Positions 40,406 through 49,115 of a stretch of 58,428 nucleotides of DNA are shown piece after piece. Position numbers and translations under genes: made by a program. Where the stretch lies: contig JASHPU010000182.1 of the NCBI GenBank assembly GCA_030037885.1, positions 1 to 58,428 on the forward strand, in the 5' to 3' direction. Within the stretch, counting starts at the first letter, position 1. Every line of letters starts with the position of its first letter. The stretch is from Xanthobacteraceae bacterium (GTDB lineage Bacteria; Pseudomonadota; Alphaproteobacteria; Rhizobiales; Xanthobacteraceae). The notes below the pieces were generated by a model. That model worked only from the letters and a program-made list of their open reading frames with translations. It was not told where the DNA came from and made no database searches.

Positions 40406-40543
40406 CGTCATTCCGGGGCGGCCCGAAGGGCCGAGCCCGGAATCCATAACCACAAGATTTTCAGGACACGCGTTGGGGGACGTCGCCCCGCGACTGGGAT
40501 TATGGATTCCGGGTTCGCCGCTTCGCGGCGCCCCGGAATGACG
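40406..40543. repeat. Palindromic repeat element (GTCATTCCGGGGC class)
   Basis: The ends CGTCATTCCGGGGCGGCCC and GCGGCGCCCCGGAATGACG are inverted, with inner CCCGGAATCCATAACCACAA and GATTATGGATTCCGGGTT. It fills the gap between convergent genes and is the last element of this kind in the window. Confidence 0.8.
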
Positions 40544-40546
40544 GCG

Positions 40547-42208
40547 TCACCTGTTCTCCGTCACCGCGTTGCGTCCCGCGATCAGCCCCTGCACGATTGC
40601 GCGCGGCATGCCATGCATGGAAAAGCCGCCGGCCGACTCGCCGCCGCAGTAAAGACCCGGGATCACTTCGCCGTTCATGTCGATCACCTGGCAGCGCGCG
40701 TTGATGCGCAAGCCGGCGCGCGTGTCGTGGATCACCGGCGTCGCCCACGCGGCGTAGAACGGCGGCTTTGCGATCTTGTAAAGCGGCTTTGGCTTGCCGA
40801 AATCCGCATCCTTGCCGGCATCGACGAAGGAATTGTAGCGCGCCACGGTCTCGACCAGGTTTCGCGGTGGCATCGGCACGCGCTGGTATCTCATTTTGAT
40901 TTTCGCGGCGAGCGCGTCGAGGGTTTCTGCCGTGAAGAAAAATCCGGCGTCGCTATCGACGTGCGGCGGCTTGGGAATCCAGTGCTCCCGCGCCGCCGCC
41001 TCGGCGTCGAAGATCGCCCAGATCGGGCCGCCGCCGTTGTGGCCGTCGCCGATGCCGGCGAGCGCGGCGTTGATGAAATTGCTCGGATCGTATTTTTGGT
41101 TCTTGGCGTTGAGATAGCAATGCGGCTCGTACGGGTTGGTGCTCTGATAGGTGTTGTAATTGAAATGGCCGGCGGTCTCGTCGTAAAAGCGCTTGCCCAG
41201 CATGTTGACCAGGATGACGTCCTGCCAGTCCCGCACCGGCAGGCCGATGGCGCGGGCCTTGGCAAAAACTTCGCTGCCCGGATACCAGCGCACATTGACA
41301 TAGCCGTACTGGCAGCCGATGGCGCCGGGCTTGGTGATGGCTGAGCCGAATTCGCCGGTATAATTGAACAGGCCCCACAGCGCGGCGCCCACTGCCATGG
41401 CGGCGATTTCGCCGCTGGCGTCCTGGTCGGACCACGGCATGCCGGCAAGCCCGCAATATTCCTCGGTCAGGCGCGGATCGAACATGCGGCGGAAGTTGAC
41501 GTTGCCGGTCGAGCCGCCGGTGGCGACGATCACTGCCTTGCGGGCGCGGATGTCGAGCGTTTCGCCGTTGTGATCGACGGCGATGCCGGTGACGCGGCCG
41601 GAACGCGGCGCCGCGCGATGGATCGCGGTCATGCGGTGTCCGAGCAGGATCGTGACGCCGGCTTTTTGGGCCGCCGCCTCGAGCGGCCGCATCAGACCGG
41701 CGCCGGCGCGGATTTCGTCATCGTCGGGCGCGGCCGGGCCGCCGGTATGGACCATCGGCCAGTCGGCGACGTCGATCTGCATGGTGCGCAGCACCGAAAC
41801 GCCGATCTCGTGGCCGACCTTGTTGGGCATGCGGTCGATGACCCGCACGCCGTGCGCCAGCAGAAAATCGAAGGCGGCGACGCTGTTGTCGGCGAAGGCG
41901 CGAATGATCTCGCGGTCGTTGTAGCGGTACGGCGGAAAGCCGTTGGTCTCGACCACCGACCAGTCGGTCAGATCCTGGAAGAACAGCTCGGCCGAGTCCG
42001 CGATGCCGTACTTCTTCTGGTAGCGGTTGCCGCCGCCGAGCGGCAGGTTGCCGCCCGAGGTGATGGCATGGCCGCCGATATGGTTCTCGGCCTCGACGAC
42101 GATGACCGAGGCGCCGGCCTCGCGCGCCACGATCGCCGCCGGCATGCCGGCCGCGCCCGAGCCGATCACCACGATATCGGCCTCACGGTCCCAGCGCTCT
42201 ACGGTCAT
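40547..42208 (-). CDS. FAD-dependent dehydrogenase, fumarate reductase/KSTD-like
   Basis: The 553-residue flavoprotein starts with the dinucleotide-binding motif ADIVVIGSGAAGMPAAIVAREAGASV, continuing to the acidic VVEAENHIGGHA. The C-terminal flavin segment is IPGLYCGGESAGGFSMHGMPRA. This is the FAD_binding_2 family, which holds fumarate reductases and 3-ketosteroid delta-1 dehydrogenases. The start at 42208 has AGAGGAC upstream. It is convergent with the Rieske oxygenase; both may act in aromatic or steroid-like degradation, which is inferred only. Confidence 0.87.
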   Translation of the reverse strand: MTVERWDREADIVVIGSGAAGMPAAIVAREAGASVIVVEAENHIGGHAITSGGNLPLGGGNRYQKKYGIADSAELFFQDLTDWSVVETNGFPPYRYNDREIIRAFADNSVAAFDFLLAHGVRVIDRMPNKVGHEIGVSVLRTMQIDVADWPMVHTGGPAAPDDDEIRAGAGLMRPLEAAAQKAGVTILLGHRMTAIHRAAPRSGRVTGIAVDHNGETLDIRARKAVIVATGGSTGNVNFRRMFDPRLTEEYCGLAGMPWSDQDASGEIAAMAVGAALWGLFNYTGEFGSAITKPGAIGCQYGYVNVRWYPGSEVFAKARAIGLPVRDWQDVILVNMLGKRFYDETAGHFNYNTYQSTNPYEPHCYLNAKNQKYDPSNFINAALAGIGDGHNGGGPIWAIFDAEAAAREHWIPKPPHVDSDAGFFFTAETLDALAAKIKMRYQRVPMPPRNLVETVARYNSFVDAGKDADFGKPKPLYKIAKPPFYAAWATPVIHDTRAGLRINARCQVIDMNGEVIPGLYCGGESAGGFSMHGMPRAIVQGLIAGRNAVTENR

Positions 42209-42341
42209 ATGTCCTCTTTTCTCATTCAGCGACTTCCGCATAAAAAACCGACAGGATCGCACATTTAGCAACCGCAATGACGAGCGAGTGGATCGACCGA
42301 AAATCATCCTGCTCTAACGTCGAGAGCACGCCGTGTCGACG

Positions 42342-43847
42342 TTATGGTTTGACGTAAATGCTCGCATACATTCCGGTATACGCTTCCTTCCAGCCCCTCT
42401 TCCCCACGAGAAACTGCCGCAATTGTTCGTGGGCTCTCACCCAGAGTACCGTATCGATGTGATATTTCTCAAGCACGGTGTCCCAGGCGTTTTCATCGAC
42501 CGCCAATTGGCCGAGCTTGAAGTAGTCGTGCAGTAAAGCATCCGGATATGCCGTGGATGCCCGGCCATCCACGAACACCGGGATGGCGCCTCGATCGTGA
42601 AAGATCAGAATTCCACCGAAATTCCAGTGATTGAGCAGCCGGGCATGCGGAAAATGCGTTTCGAGATAGCGAACGTCCTGCTCCGACAGCATCGGCGGAA
42701 GCCCGAGGCTCGGATCTAAACGCAGATAAAGCAATGGCAGGACACATGCCGCAATGGTTCCGGCAATCAACAGCGATCTTCCTATTGCAAAATTATTCGA
42801 TCGCCCGGGCAGCAGCCGATCGAGGTGAAGGGCGAGCGGCACGGTTGAGAAGAGAAAGAAGAAGGCGAGATATCTAAATTGATAGAATCCCAAAAGCAGA
42901 AACAGCCAAGAAAGCAGGCGCGCCTCTGCAAGGCCGGATCCTCTGTAACGCAGCTCAAGCGCGATAAACGCCAGAATATACACCATGCCAGGAATGCTTC
43001 CTGGAATGGCTATGTTCCGATAATAAGGCAACCACTCGGTGATGTAGTGTTGCGAAAAGTGGCCCAGTACAGTCGTCAAGCCCACATAGATGTGCCAGCC
43101 GAGCGGATTGACAAGGGTTGCAATGAAACAGCCGGCTCCCACGAAACCGTAAATTTTGAAATTCGCCCAATCTCGTCTGAGCAACGCGATGCCGCCGAAG
43201 ACGCCGATAATGAAGAGGCCCAGCAAAAAGCCGCCATGCAGATTGGCCCAGAGCACCATGAGTGCAGGCAGCAATAGAATACGTCTCGTTCTTTTCAGGC
43301 ATTCTCCGTAGAACACCACGGCAAACAGCATCGTTGCCATATTTGGCGAGGCGGTGAGATAGATGTTCGGGAATGCCGCATAAGCGGGGTAAAGAACGCA
43401 CGCCGACAGCACGGAAACACAAGCGCCCATTGCGCAGGCGCCGCTGTCCCTGCAAAGCGACGTGAGATACCCGACGATGGCCGCGCCGCATGCGAGGACT
43501 AATAATATGAGGCCGCGAAAACCCGCATGTTGAAATAGCGCGCTGGCAAACACGTCCCAAAGCCATGAAAGGTTGAACCACTGCCGGCCCGCGGCAGTGA
43601 ACGACCATGGATCTTGGAACGGAATCTTGCCTTGATCTCTGATCAAGTCTCCGGCGGCGAGGTGCCATCCCAAATCATAATGGCCAAGAAGCATCGGCGC
43701 GTTGAGAAGGTAATACCCACATGCCAATGAAACAAGAAAGATATGAAGTCCAGACCGCTGGAAGCAAGAACTGATGATCTTTCGCCAGTGGTCCGCTGGC
43801 GCGGCGCCGCCGCCGGTGTGAAATAGCGGAGTCCGGTGCGAAACCAC
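42342..43847 (-). CDS. Polytopic membrane protein, possible GT-C type
   Basis: The 501-residue protein has about ten hydrophobic helices and a C-terminal soluble part. An early extracytoplasmic loop holds GHYDLGWHLAAGDLIRDQGKIPF, with the acidic residue placed as in GT-C sugar transferases (GT39/ArnT-like), and the last 110 residues form a globular domain (LLNHWNFGGILIFHDRGAIPVFVDGRA). I cannot assign a named family. It begins with GTG and starts 10 nt after the GT2 gene, so a lipid-linked sugar transfer pair is plausible. GC content is lower than in the preceding genes. Confidence 0.65.
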   Translation of the reverse strand: MVSHRTPLFHTGGGAAPADHWRKIISSCFQRSGLHIFLVSLACGYYLLNAPMLLGHYDLGWHLAAGDLIRDQGKIPFQDPWSFTAAGRQWFNLSWLWDVFASALFQHAGFRGLILLVLACGAAIVGYLTSLCRDSGACAMGACVSVLSACVLYPAYAAFPNIYLTASPNMATMLFAVVFYGECLKRTRRILLLPALMVLWANLHGGFLLGLFIIGVFGGIALLRRDWANFKIYGFVGAGCFIATLVNPLGWHIYVGLTTVLGHFSQHYITEWLPYYRNIAIPGSIPGMVYILAFIALELRYRGSGLAEARLLSWLFLLLGFYQFRYLAFFFLFSTVPLALHLDRLLPGRSNNFAIGRSLLIAGTIAACVLPLLYLRLDPSLGLPPMLSEQDVRYLETHFPHARLLNHWNFGGILIFHDRGAIPVFVDGRASTAYPDALLHDYFKLGQLAVDENAWDTVLEKYHIDTVLWVRAHEQLRQFLVGKRGWKEAYTGMYASIYVKP

Positions 43848-43857
43848 AGCGAGTTCT

Positions 43858-44850
43858 TCAGTTTACGGCCGCGCTTGACGGCGCACGCCCTTGCTCAGGC
43901 TCGCGCTCGAACCCCAGCCTTTGCGATACGACATACAACGGCCGCCGCTTCACCTCGGCGTGGATGCGGCCGATATAGAGGCCCATGATCCCGGTCATGA
44001 GCATGTTGATGCCGCAAAGAAACGAAATGACGATGATGGTCGACGACCATCCCCTGACGAGATGGCTGTCGGTGAACCAAAGACCTGCCACATAGAGGCC
44101 GTAGAAAACCGCGCATGCCGACACCGCCAAGCCGAACCAGATCGCGAGCCGCAAGGGGGCGTCGGAAAAACCGAGCGCGCCGTTTACCGCGAGCCGGATC
44201 ATCTTGGACAGGGGGTACTTGGATTCGCCCGCCAGCCGCGGCAACCGGTGAAATGCCACTTCGGTCTGGCGAAAGCCCAGCCACGCGATCATGCCCCTTA
44301 TGAAGCGATCTTGCTCGGGCATGCGGCGCAACGCGTCCAGGACCTTGCGGTCTATCAGGCGAAAGTCGCCGACATCCGCCGGAATCACGACCGAGGACAT
44401 TCGACCGAGCAGCTTGTAGAACAAATTCGCGGTGCCGCGTTTGAATCCGCTTTCACCGGCGCGAGACAAACGCCGGGCGTAGACGACCTCGAATCCTTCT
44501 TTCCATTTGGCGATCATCTCGCCGACGATCTCCGGAGGGTCTTGCAGATCGGCGTCCATGACGACGATCGCTTCGCCCGCCGCCGCATCCATTCCGGCCG
44601 TGATCGCGATCTGATGACCGAAATTGCGGGACAGGCCGATATAGCGGTAGTGCGGATCATCCCGGGCAAGCGATTGCAGGACGATGGAACCGCAATCGGA
44701 GCTGCCATCATCGACAAAGATCGTTTCCGCCGCTCCGTCCAGTTGCGCCATCAGCGTCGCTATGCGCCGCAGTAGAATCGGAAGCACCGCCGCCTCGTTG
44801 AAGACCGGCACGACGATGCTGTAGCGAATGCCTGGAAGATCCGCCGCCAT
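43858..44850 (-). CDS. GT2 undecaprenyl/dolichyl-phosphate glycosyltransferase
   Basis: The 330-residue protein has a GT-A domain with YSIVVPVFNEAAVLPILLRRI, the nucleotide motif VDDGSSDCG and the metal motif in MDADLQDPPEI. Two C-terminal membrane helices follow (LAIWFGLAVSACAVFYGLYVAGLW and STIIVISFLCGINMLMTGIMGLYIG, read in parts). This is the DPM1/GtrB/ArnC-like family that moves a sugar from a nucleotide to a polyprenyl phosphate. The frame is open 118 codons upstream, but the family starts at the ATG at 44850. It is likely cotranscribed with the polytopic membrane protein. Confidence 0.9.
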   Translation of the reverse strand: MAADLPGIRYSIVVPVFNEAAVLPILLRRIATLMAQLDGAAETIFVDDGSSDCGSIVLQSLARDDPHYRYIGLSRNFGHQIAITAGMDAAAGEAIVVMDADLQDPPEIVGEMIAKWKEGFEVVYARRLSRAGESGFKRGTANLFYKLLGRMSSVVIPADVGDFRLIDRKVLDALRRMPEQDRFIRGMIAWLGFRQTEVAFHRLPRLAGESKYPLSKMIRLAVNGALGFSDAPLRLAIWFGLAVSACAVFYGLYVAGLWFTDSHLVRGWSSTIIVISFLCGINMLMTGIMGLYIGRIHAEVKRRPLYVVSQRLGFEREPEQGRAPSSAAVN

Positions 44851-45115
44851 GGGAAATTTCGCTCGTGAGCTCCAGCGAGCTTGGGCTACGAGTTTAGGCC
44901 GTGGCTGGTTAACGTCACCTTGCAACGTACAGCATGATCCGCGGGCCGCAGGAGGCGCAACAGCAGACAAAAACATAGCCAGGGGGATCGTTCTGATCGA
45001 TCGCAGTGAAGCTATAACCGCCAGTTGCGGCAGTTGTGTCAATTCTCTATGGTTGTTACCAGTCAGAGTCCGTTCCAATCGGCACGAGGGGCGCCTGCCG
45101 GGGGCGAGTGCGCTG

Positions 45116-46444
45116 ATGCTGCAGCGATCAAACTGGCAGCCGCGAATTGGGGACGGTCCAGGATTGCTGCACGAGAGGCTCGCCGCGGCAGTTGCCGACG
45201 ACATTATCGCCCAGGTGATCTGCGGCGGAGCGCGGTTACCAGCGCACCGGGACCTCGCCTATCGACTGAAGATCGGGGTCGGAAGCGTGACCAAGGCATA
45301 CGCGCTGCTCGGACGCCAAGGTCTGGTGCGCAGCGATAAAGGTCGCGCGACCTTCGCGGTGGGCGTGCCGCAAAGCCGTAGCGAATTGACCGACCTGTCG
45401 GTCAACGTTCCCCCGCGAATTGCCGACCGCCTGCTTGCCGCGACCATGTATGAGCTAGCCGAACGCATCGATGGCGATACGTTCGGCCTCAATCCGCCGC
45501 TGGAGGGCGAATATGCCCATCGGGCGACCATCGCCGCGTGGCTATCAGGGGCGCGTCTGAAAACGTCGGCTGACGAGTTGATCCTGTGCAGCGGCGCGCG
45601 CCATGCGCTTGCGGTGGCGTTGCGAACCGCGTGCGAACCCGATGGGCTCGTGCTCACCGAGGATTTGCCCTTTCCCGAAGCGACGCACATCTGTCGAGCG
45701 GCAAACTTGCGACTCGAAGGAATAACGATGGATCCGGAGGGCATGGATCCACACGCTCTTGAACGAAAATTGAAGCTTGCACGACCGCGGCGCGGCGGCT
45801 GCGCCGTCTACGTCACTCCCACCGCCCAAAATCCCACCGGCTGCTGCATGAGTATCGCTCGCCGCACTGCGATAGCCGAAATCTGCCGGGCCGCGGATGC
45901 GCTCATCATTGAAGACGATGTCTATGCCATCTTCGGCGAGCCGGGGTTGCCGACTATTCGCGAGCTGGCGCCTGAGAGAACGCTGTATGTCGGCGGCCTT
46001 TCCAAGACCTTCACGCCGGGGCTGCGGATCGGTTTTCTGATATGCCCGGAACGGCTGCGCTCGACCGCGCTGACGATCATGACTTCGATCGGCTCGGCGG
46101 TTGCGCCGTTGTCTTGCCTGATCGTGGATCGGTGGTTCGCCAACGGCGGCGCCACGCATTTGTCGACCAGAGTGCGCGCGGAGGCCGGCCGCCGAGTGAA
46201 GCTTGCCGCCGAAGTCCTGGACCTCAAGTCACCGACTCCTAATCCGGCGCTGCATGTCTTTTTGTTTTTGTCGCCCGCGGCAGCGCTGGCGACGGCGAAG
46301 CAAGCGCTGGCCCTGGGGGTGCGGGTGACGCACCCTGCCACGACATTACAGAGCGGCGCGATCCGCGGCATTCGCCTTTGCCTCGGAGCGCCGCCGATCG
46401 AGCAGCTCGAGCGCGCGCTGCGGCTGGTGCGCAGCCTGCTCTAG
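45116..46444 (+). CDS. MocR-type PLP-binding transcriptional regulator
   Basis: The 442-residue protein has a GntR winged helix-turn-helix at about residues 25-85 (ARLPAHRDLAYRLKIGVGSV, KAYALLGRQGLVRSDKG) and a full fold-type I aminotransferase domain. The PLP lysine lies in VGGLSKTFTPGLRIGF (Lys297), with the preceding IIEDDVYAIFGE and TPTAQNPTG motifs. Such proteins sense PLP, or an amino acid through PLP, and regulate adjacent genes; a true aminotransferase role cannot be excluded. The start at 45116 removes an unlike upstream stretch. It stands at the head of a block with four or more amino-acid enzymes and may control it. Confidence 0.85.
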   Translation: MLQRSNWQPRIGDGPGLLHERLAAAVADDIIAQVICGGARLPAHRDLAYRLKIGVGSVTKAYALLGRQGLVRSDKGRATFAVGVPQSRSELTDLSVNVPPRIADRLLAATMYELAERIDGDTFGLNPPLEGEYAHRATIAAWLSGARLKTSADELILCSGARHALAVALRTACEPDGLVLTEDLPFPEATHICRAANLRLEGITMDPEGMDPHALERKLKLARPRRGGCAVYVTPTAQNPTGCCMSIARRTAIAEICRAADALIIEDDVYAIFGEPGLPTIRELAPERTLYVGGLSKTFTPGLRIGFLICPERLRSTALTIMTSIGSAVAPLSCLIVDRWFANGGATHLSTRVRAEAGRRVKLAAEVLDLKSPTPNPALHVFLFLSPAAALATAKQALALGVRVTHPATTLQSGAIRGIRLCLGAPPIEQLERALRLVRSLL

Positions 46445-46550
46445 TACCCGGAATCATGAATAGATGACGGAGGCCAGGGCGCCATGTGATTCAAATGACT
46501 CGACATTTTGGCGCGACCCCGAATCACCTATTTGCGAAAGTGGGTACTAG
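46441..46550. repeat. Inverted repeat pair CTAGTACCC ... GGGTACTAG
   Basis: Exact 9-bp inverted copies at 46441-46449 and 46542-46550 enclose 92 nt. The left copy contains the stop codon of the MocR-type gene. The size suits a small terminal-inverted-repeat element; no transposase is present. Confidence 0.45.
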
Positions 46551-46668
46551 CCCCGCACCGGCATCGCATCGGCGGAGCGGCGGAATGCCCTGCTCCAATG
46601 CGCGACGGCTCAGGCCGCGGCGGTCGGCTTGATTTTGGCCACGCTACGTCCCGATTGGCAAAACGAAA

Positions 46669-46717
46669 AAGTGTCGCGTGACACTTTGCAAACCGAAAAG
46701 TGCTTCGCGACACTTTA
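46669..46717. promoter_or_regulatory. Two palindromes AAGTGTC-GCGT-GACACTT and relative
   Basis: A perfect 7-bp inverted repeat (46669-46686) is followed within 12 nt by a second, imperfect one (AAAGTG ... CACTTT, up to 46717) of the same sequence type. They lie upstream of the decarboxylase gene and could be a regulator binding site or a repeat. The rest of the 46445-46818 gap holds no gene that I can support. Confidence 0.4.
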
Positions 46718-46818
46718 GTGATCGCATGCGATCGCGGGCTGAGCTAAAAATCACCAGTTGTCCCGCGTGCCCCCGCGTCGTTGATCAGACGCATTCCCCG
46801 ATCCGTGAGTGCGCAGCT

Positions 46819-48039
46819 GTGACAAAGTTCTGCGCCGCCGCCGAGTCGCTTTCCTCAAGCCGCCGACGCATCGACGCGCTGCTTGCTCGCAAGCTCAACG
46901 CCTTCAACGTCGCGCGGAGAAATCATCTCGGTTATCCGTACAACCTCGACTTTGCGGTCGACGGCATCGGCCAATTTGCCGGATTTCTGGTCAACAACCT
47001 CGGCGACCCCTATGTGGGATCGCGCTATGCGACCGAAGCCTGCGATCTCGAGCGCGAAGTGGTGGCTTGGTTCACCGAACTGTGGGACTGTCCAAGGCCC
47101 GATGATTTTTGGGGCGCGGTGGTCGCAAGCGGCACCGAGGGCAACATTTGGGCCTTGTATCTGGCGCGCGAGACGCATCCCACTGGTATTCTGCTCTATA
47201 GCCAGCACTCCCATTATTCGATTCCGAAGGCCGCGCGCATTTTGCGTATGGAAGCCGCGTGCGTGGAGTGCGAGCCGAACGGCGAGCTGTCGCTGGCGGC
47301 GTTTGCTCGTGCGGCAGCGCAGCACCACGGCCGTCCAATCATTGCGGCGCTCAATTGCGGGACCACTTTCAAAGGAGCCCATGACGATATCGCGGCGGCA
47401 TTGTCCGTTCTCGATCGCTCCGGTCACGGCCGTAATCGTCGCTTCGTCCATATCGACGGCGCTCTCAACGCCATGGTCCTGCCGTTCGACGCGACGGCGC
47501 CGCTCTCGATAAAGCCGTCATTGCGGCTCGCCATCGACAGCATTTCGGTATCGGGACACAAAATGGTCGGCACGCCGATGCCCTGCGGCGTGCTGGTCGC
47601 GCTGCGCAACCACGTGCGGCGGATTGCGTCTTCGATCAGCTATCTCGGCACCTGCGATTCGACGCTGATGGGTTCGCGAAACGGGCATGCGGTGCTGGCG
47701 CTCTGGCATCGCATCAACACACACGGCTGGAAAGGCTATGCCGATGACGTCGCGGCTTGTCTTGAACGCGCGCGCAAACTGCACGACGTCCTGGCCGCCG
47801 AAGCGGTTCCGGTGCTGCGCAACCGGCATGCCATCACCGTGGTGTTTCCGGAGCCGCACCAGCGCATCGTCGCCAAGTATCAGCTCGCATGCCATGAAAA
47901 GCTGGCGCACGCGATTGTCATGCCGAACGTCACCGCTCGTCTGATCGAGAGGTTCGCGGCAGATTACATCGCGTGGTGGCGGTCCGGCCCGCCGCCAGCG
48001 CCGTGCGGCGGCCCGACCGCGGAGGCCGTCACCCCATGA
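46819..48039 (+). CDS. Histidine-decarboxylase-like group II PLP decarboxylase
   Basis: The product is about 406 residues. The PLP lysine lies in SVSGHKMVGTPMPCGVL, which is close to the signature of PLP-dependent histidine decarboxylases (including siderophore enzymes that make histamine) and plant-type serine decarboxylases. LNCGTTFKGAHDD and HIDGALNAMVLPF provide the cofactor aspartate and neighbouring loops, and GYPYNLDF matches the family N-terminus. Substrate is therefore histidine, serine or a relative. The start is uncertain: GTG at 46819 fits the family length, ATG at 46726 or 46678 is possible. It heads the rightward biosynthetic block and overlaps the next gene by four bases. Confidence 0.8.
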   Translation: MTKFCAAAESLSSSRRRIDALLARKLNAFNVARRNHLGYPYNLDFAVDGIGQFAGFLVNNLGDPYVGSRYATEACDLEREVVAWFTELWDCPRPDDFWGAVVASGTEGNIWALYLARETHPTGILLYSQHSHYSIPKAARILRMEAACVECEPNGELSLAAFARAAAQHHGRPIIAALNCGTTFKGAHDDIAAALSVLDRSGHGRNRRFVHIDGALNAMVLPFDATAPLSIKPSLRLAIDSISVSGHKMVGTPMPCGVLVALRNHVRRIASSISYLGTCDSTLMGSRNGHAVLALWHRINTHGWKGYADDVAACLERARKLHDVLAAEAVPVLRNRHAITVVFPEPHQRIVAKYQLACHEKLAHAIVMPNVTARLIERFAADYIAWWRSGPPPAPCGGPTAEAVTP

Positions 48040-49091
48040 TCGGCATCCCGGCACCGGCCAGATTTGGCCGTCATCCCTTCGCAAAAGACATCGTCGAGGA
48101 GATCAGGCGGTTGCGGCCGGATAATTGGCACGCGGTTCTCTATCTGCTCAAGGACTATGCCGTCATTTTCGGCTTCGCGTATCTGACCGTGGCGATGAGC
48201 TGGTGGCTCTACCCCTTGAGCGTTCTCATGATCGGAGCGCACCAGCGCGGATTGTCGACGCTGTTGCACGATTCGGCGCACGGCGTGCTGACGCGCAATC
48301 GTGCGCTGAACTTTCTCCTGGGAACGCTGCCGACTGCATGGCCGATCTTGCAGCGGCATTTTGCCTACCGCGAATCGCACGTGCTGACGCACCATCCCTA
48401 TCTCGGTCGCGCCGACCGCGACCCCGACCTCGAGTTCTTCATTACCGAAGGTGTCTTCACACCCAGGTCGGATCCGGCCTTTTTGCTGCACGTCGTCGTT
48501 TTGCCGATGCTGGGCTCGAAGACCTGGGCCTATCTGAAATATCTGGTGCGCAATCGCTATCAAATGCTGCTGGAGCAGTTCGGCGCGCGGCCGACCCGGC
48601 GAACGGATTGGCTATATCGGTTCGACAGCTGGGGTTTTTGCTTTTTCTGGCTCGCGGTAACCGGCGCCGGCGCCACGCTCGGCGTCGGCTGGTACCTCAT
48701 CGCGTTCTGGCTGGTACCGTATATCACGTCATTCCACATCCTGGGCTGGTTCATCGAAATGTCCGAGCACTGCAGCGCGACGGAACAGCGCTCGGTCAAC
48801 CTGGTGATGGCAAGGAACCGTCGCAGCCGTCACCTCGAAAAGTGGCTGACCGGGATCAACAACGACGATTTTCATTTGGATCATCATCTCGACCCGGCGA
48901 CGCCGTTCTGGCTGCTGCCGCAGGCGCACCGGATACGTCTGCGCGACTGCGTCTACGCCGACCACTGCCGGGAGACCGGCGGTCTATTCCAAGGCGCCGC
49001 CGACGGCGCGCCCTCGATCATCGCGCTGATGCGAACGCAAAACCGTGTTCGGTACCAGGCGCAGTTCGCCAGCCAAACGGGCGTCGGCTGA
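48036..49091 (+). CDS. Membrane fatty-acid-desaturase-type diiron oxygenase
   Basis: The 351-residue protein has the three histidine boxes of the membrane desaturase/hydroxylase family in order: HDSAH (78-82), HVLTHH (115-120) and HLDHH (280-284). Two pairs of membrane helices lie around residues 40-70 and 195-240. Such enzymes use a diiron centre and O2 to desaturate or hydroxylate lipids, amines or other CH groups. Its ATG overlaps the decarboxylase stop, so a shared pathway is likely, for example oxidation of an amine or acyl product. The substrate is not predictable. Confidence 0.85.
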   Translation: MIGIPAPARFGRHPFAKDIVEEIRRLRPDNWHAVLYLLKDYAVIFGFAYLTVAMSWWLYPLSVLMIGAHQRGLSTLLHDSAHGVLTRNRALNFLLGTLPTAWPILQRHFAYRESHVLTHHPYLGRADRDPDLEFFITEGVFTPRSDPAFLLHVVVLPMLGSKTWAYLKYLVRNRYQMLLEQFGARPTRRTDWLYRFDSWGFCFFWLAVTGAGATLGVGWYLIAFWLVPYITSFHILGWFIEMSEHCSATEQRSVNLVMARNRRSRHLEKWLTGINNDDFHLDHHLDPATPFWLLPQAHRIRLRDCVYADHCRETGGLFQGAADGAPSIIALMRTQNRVRYQAQFASQTGVG

Positions 49092-49115
49092 AGCCGCGAA
49101 TGGGGAGATTGTCCA

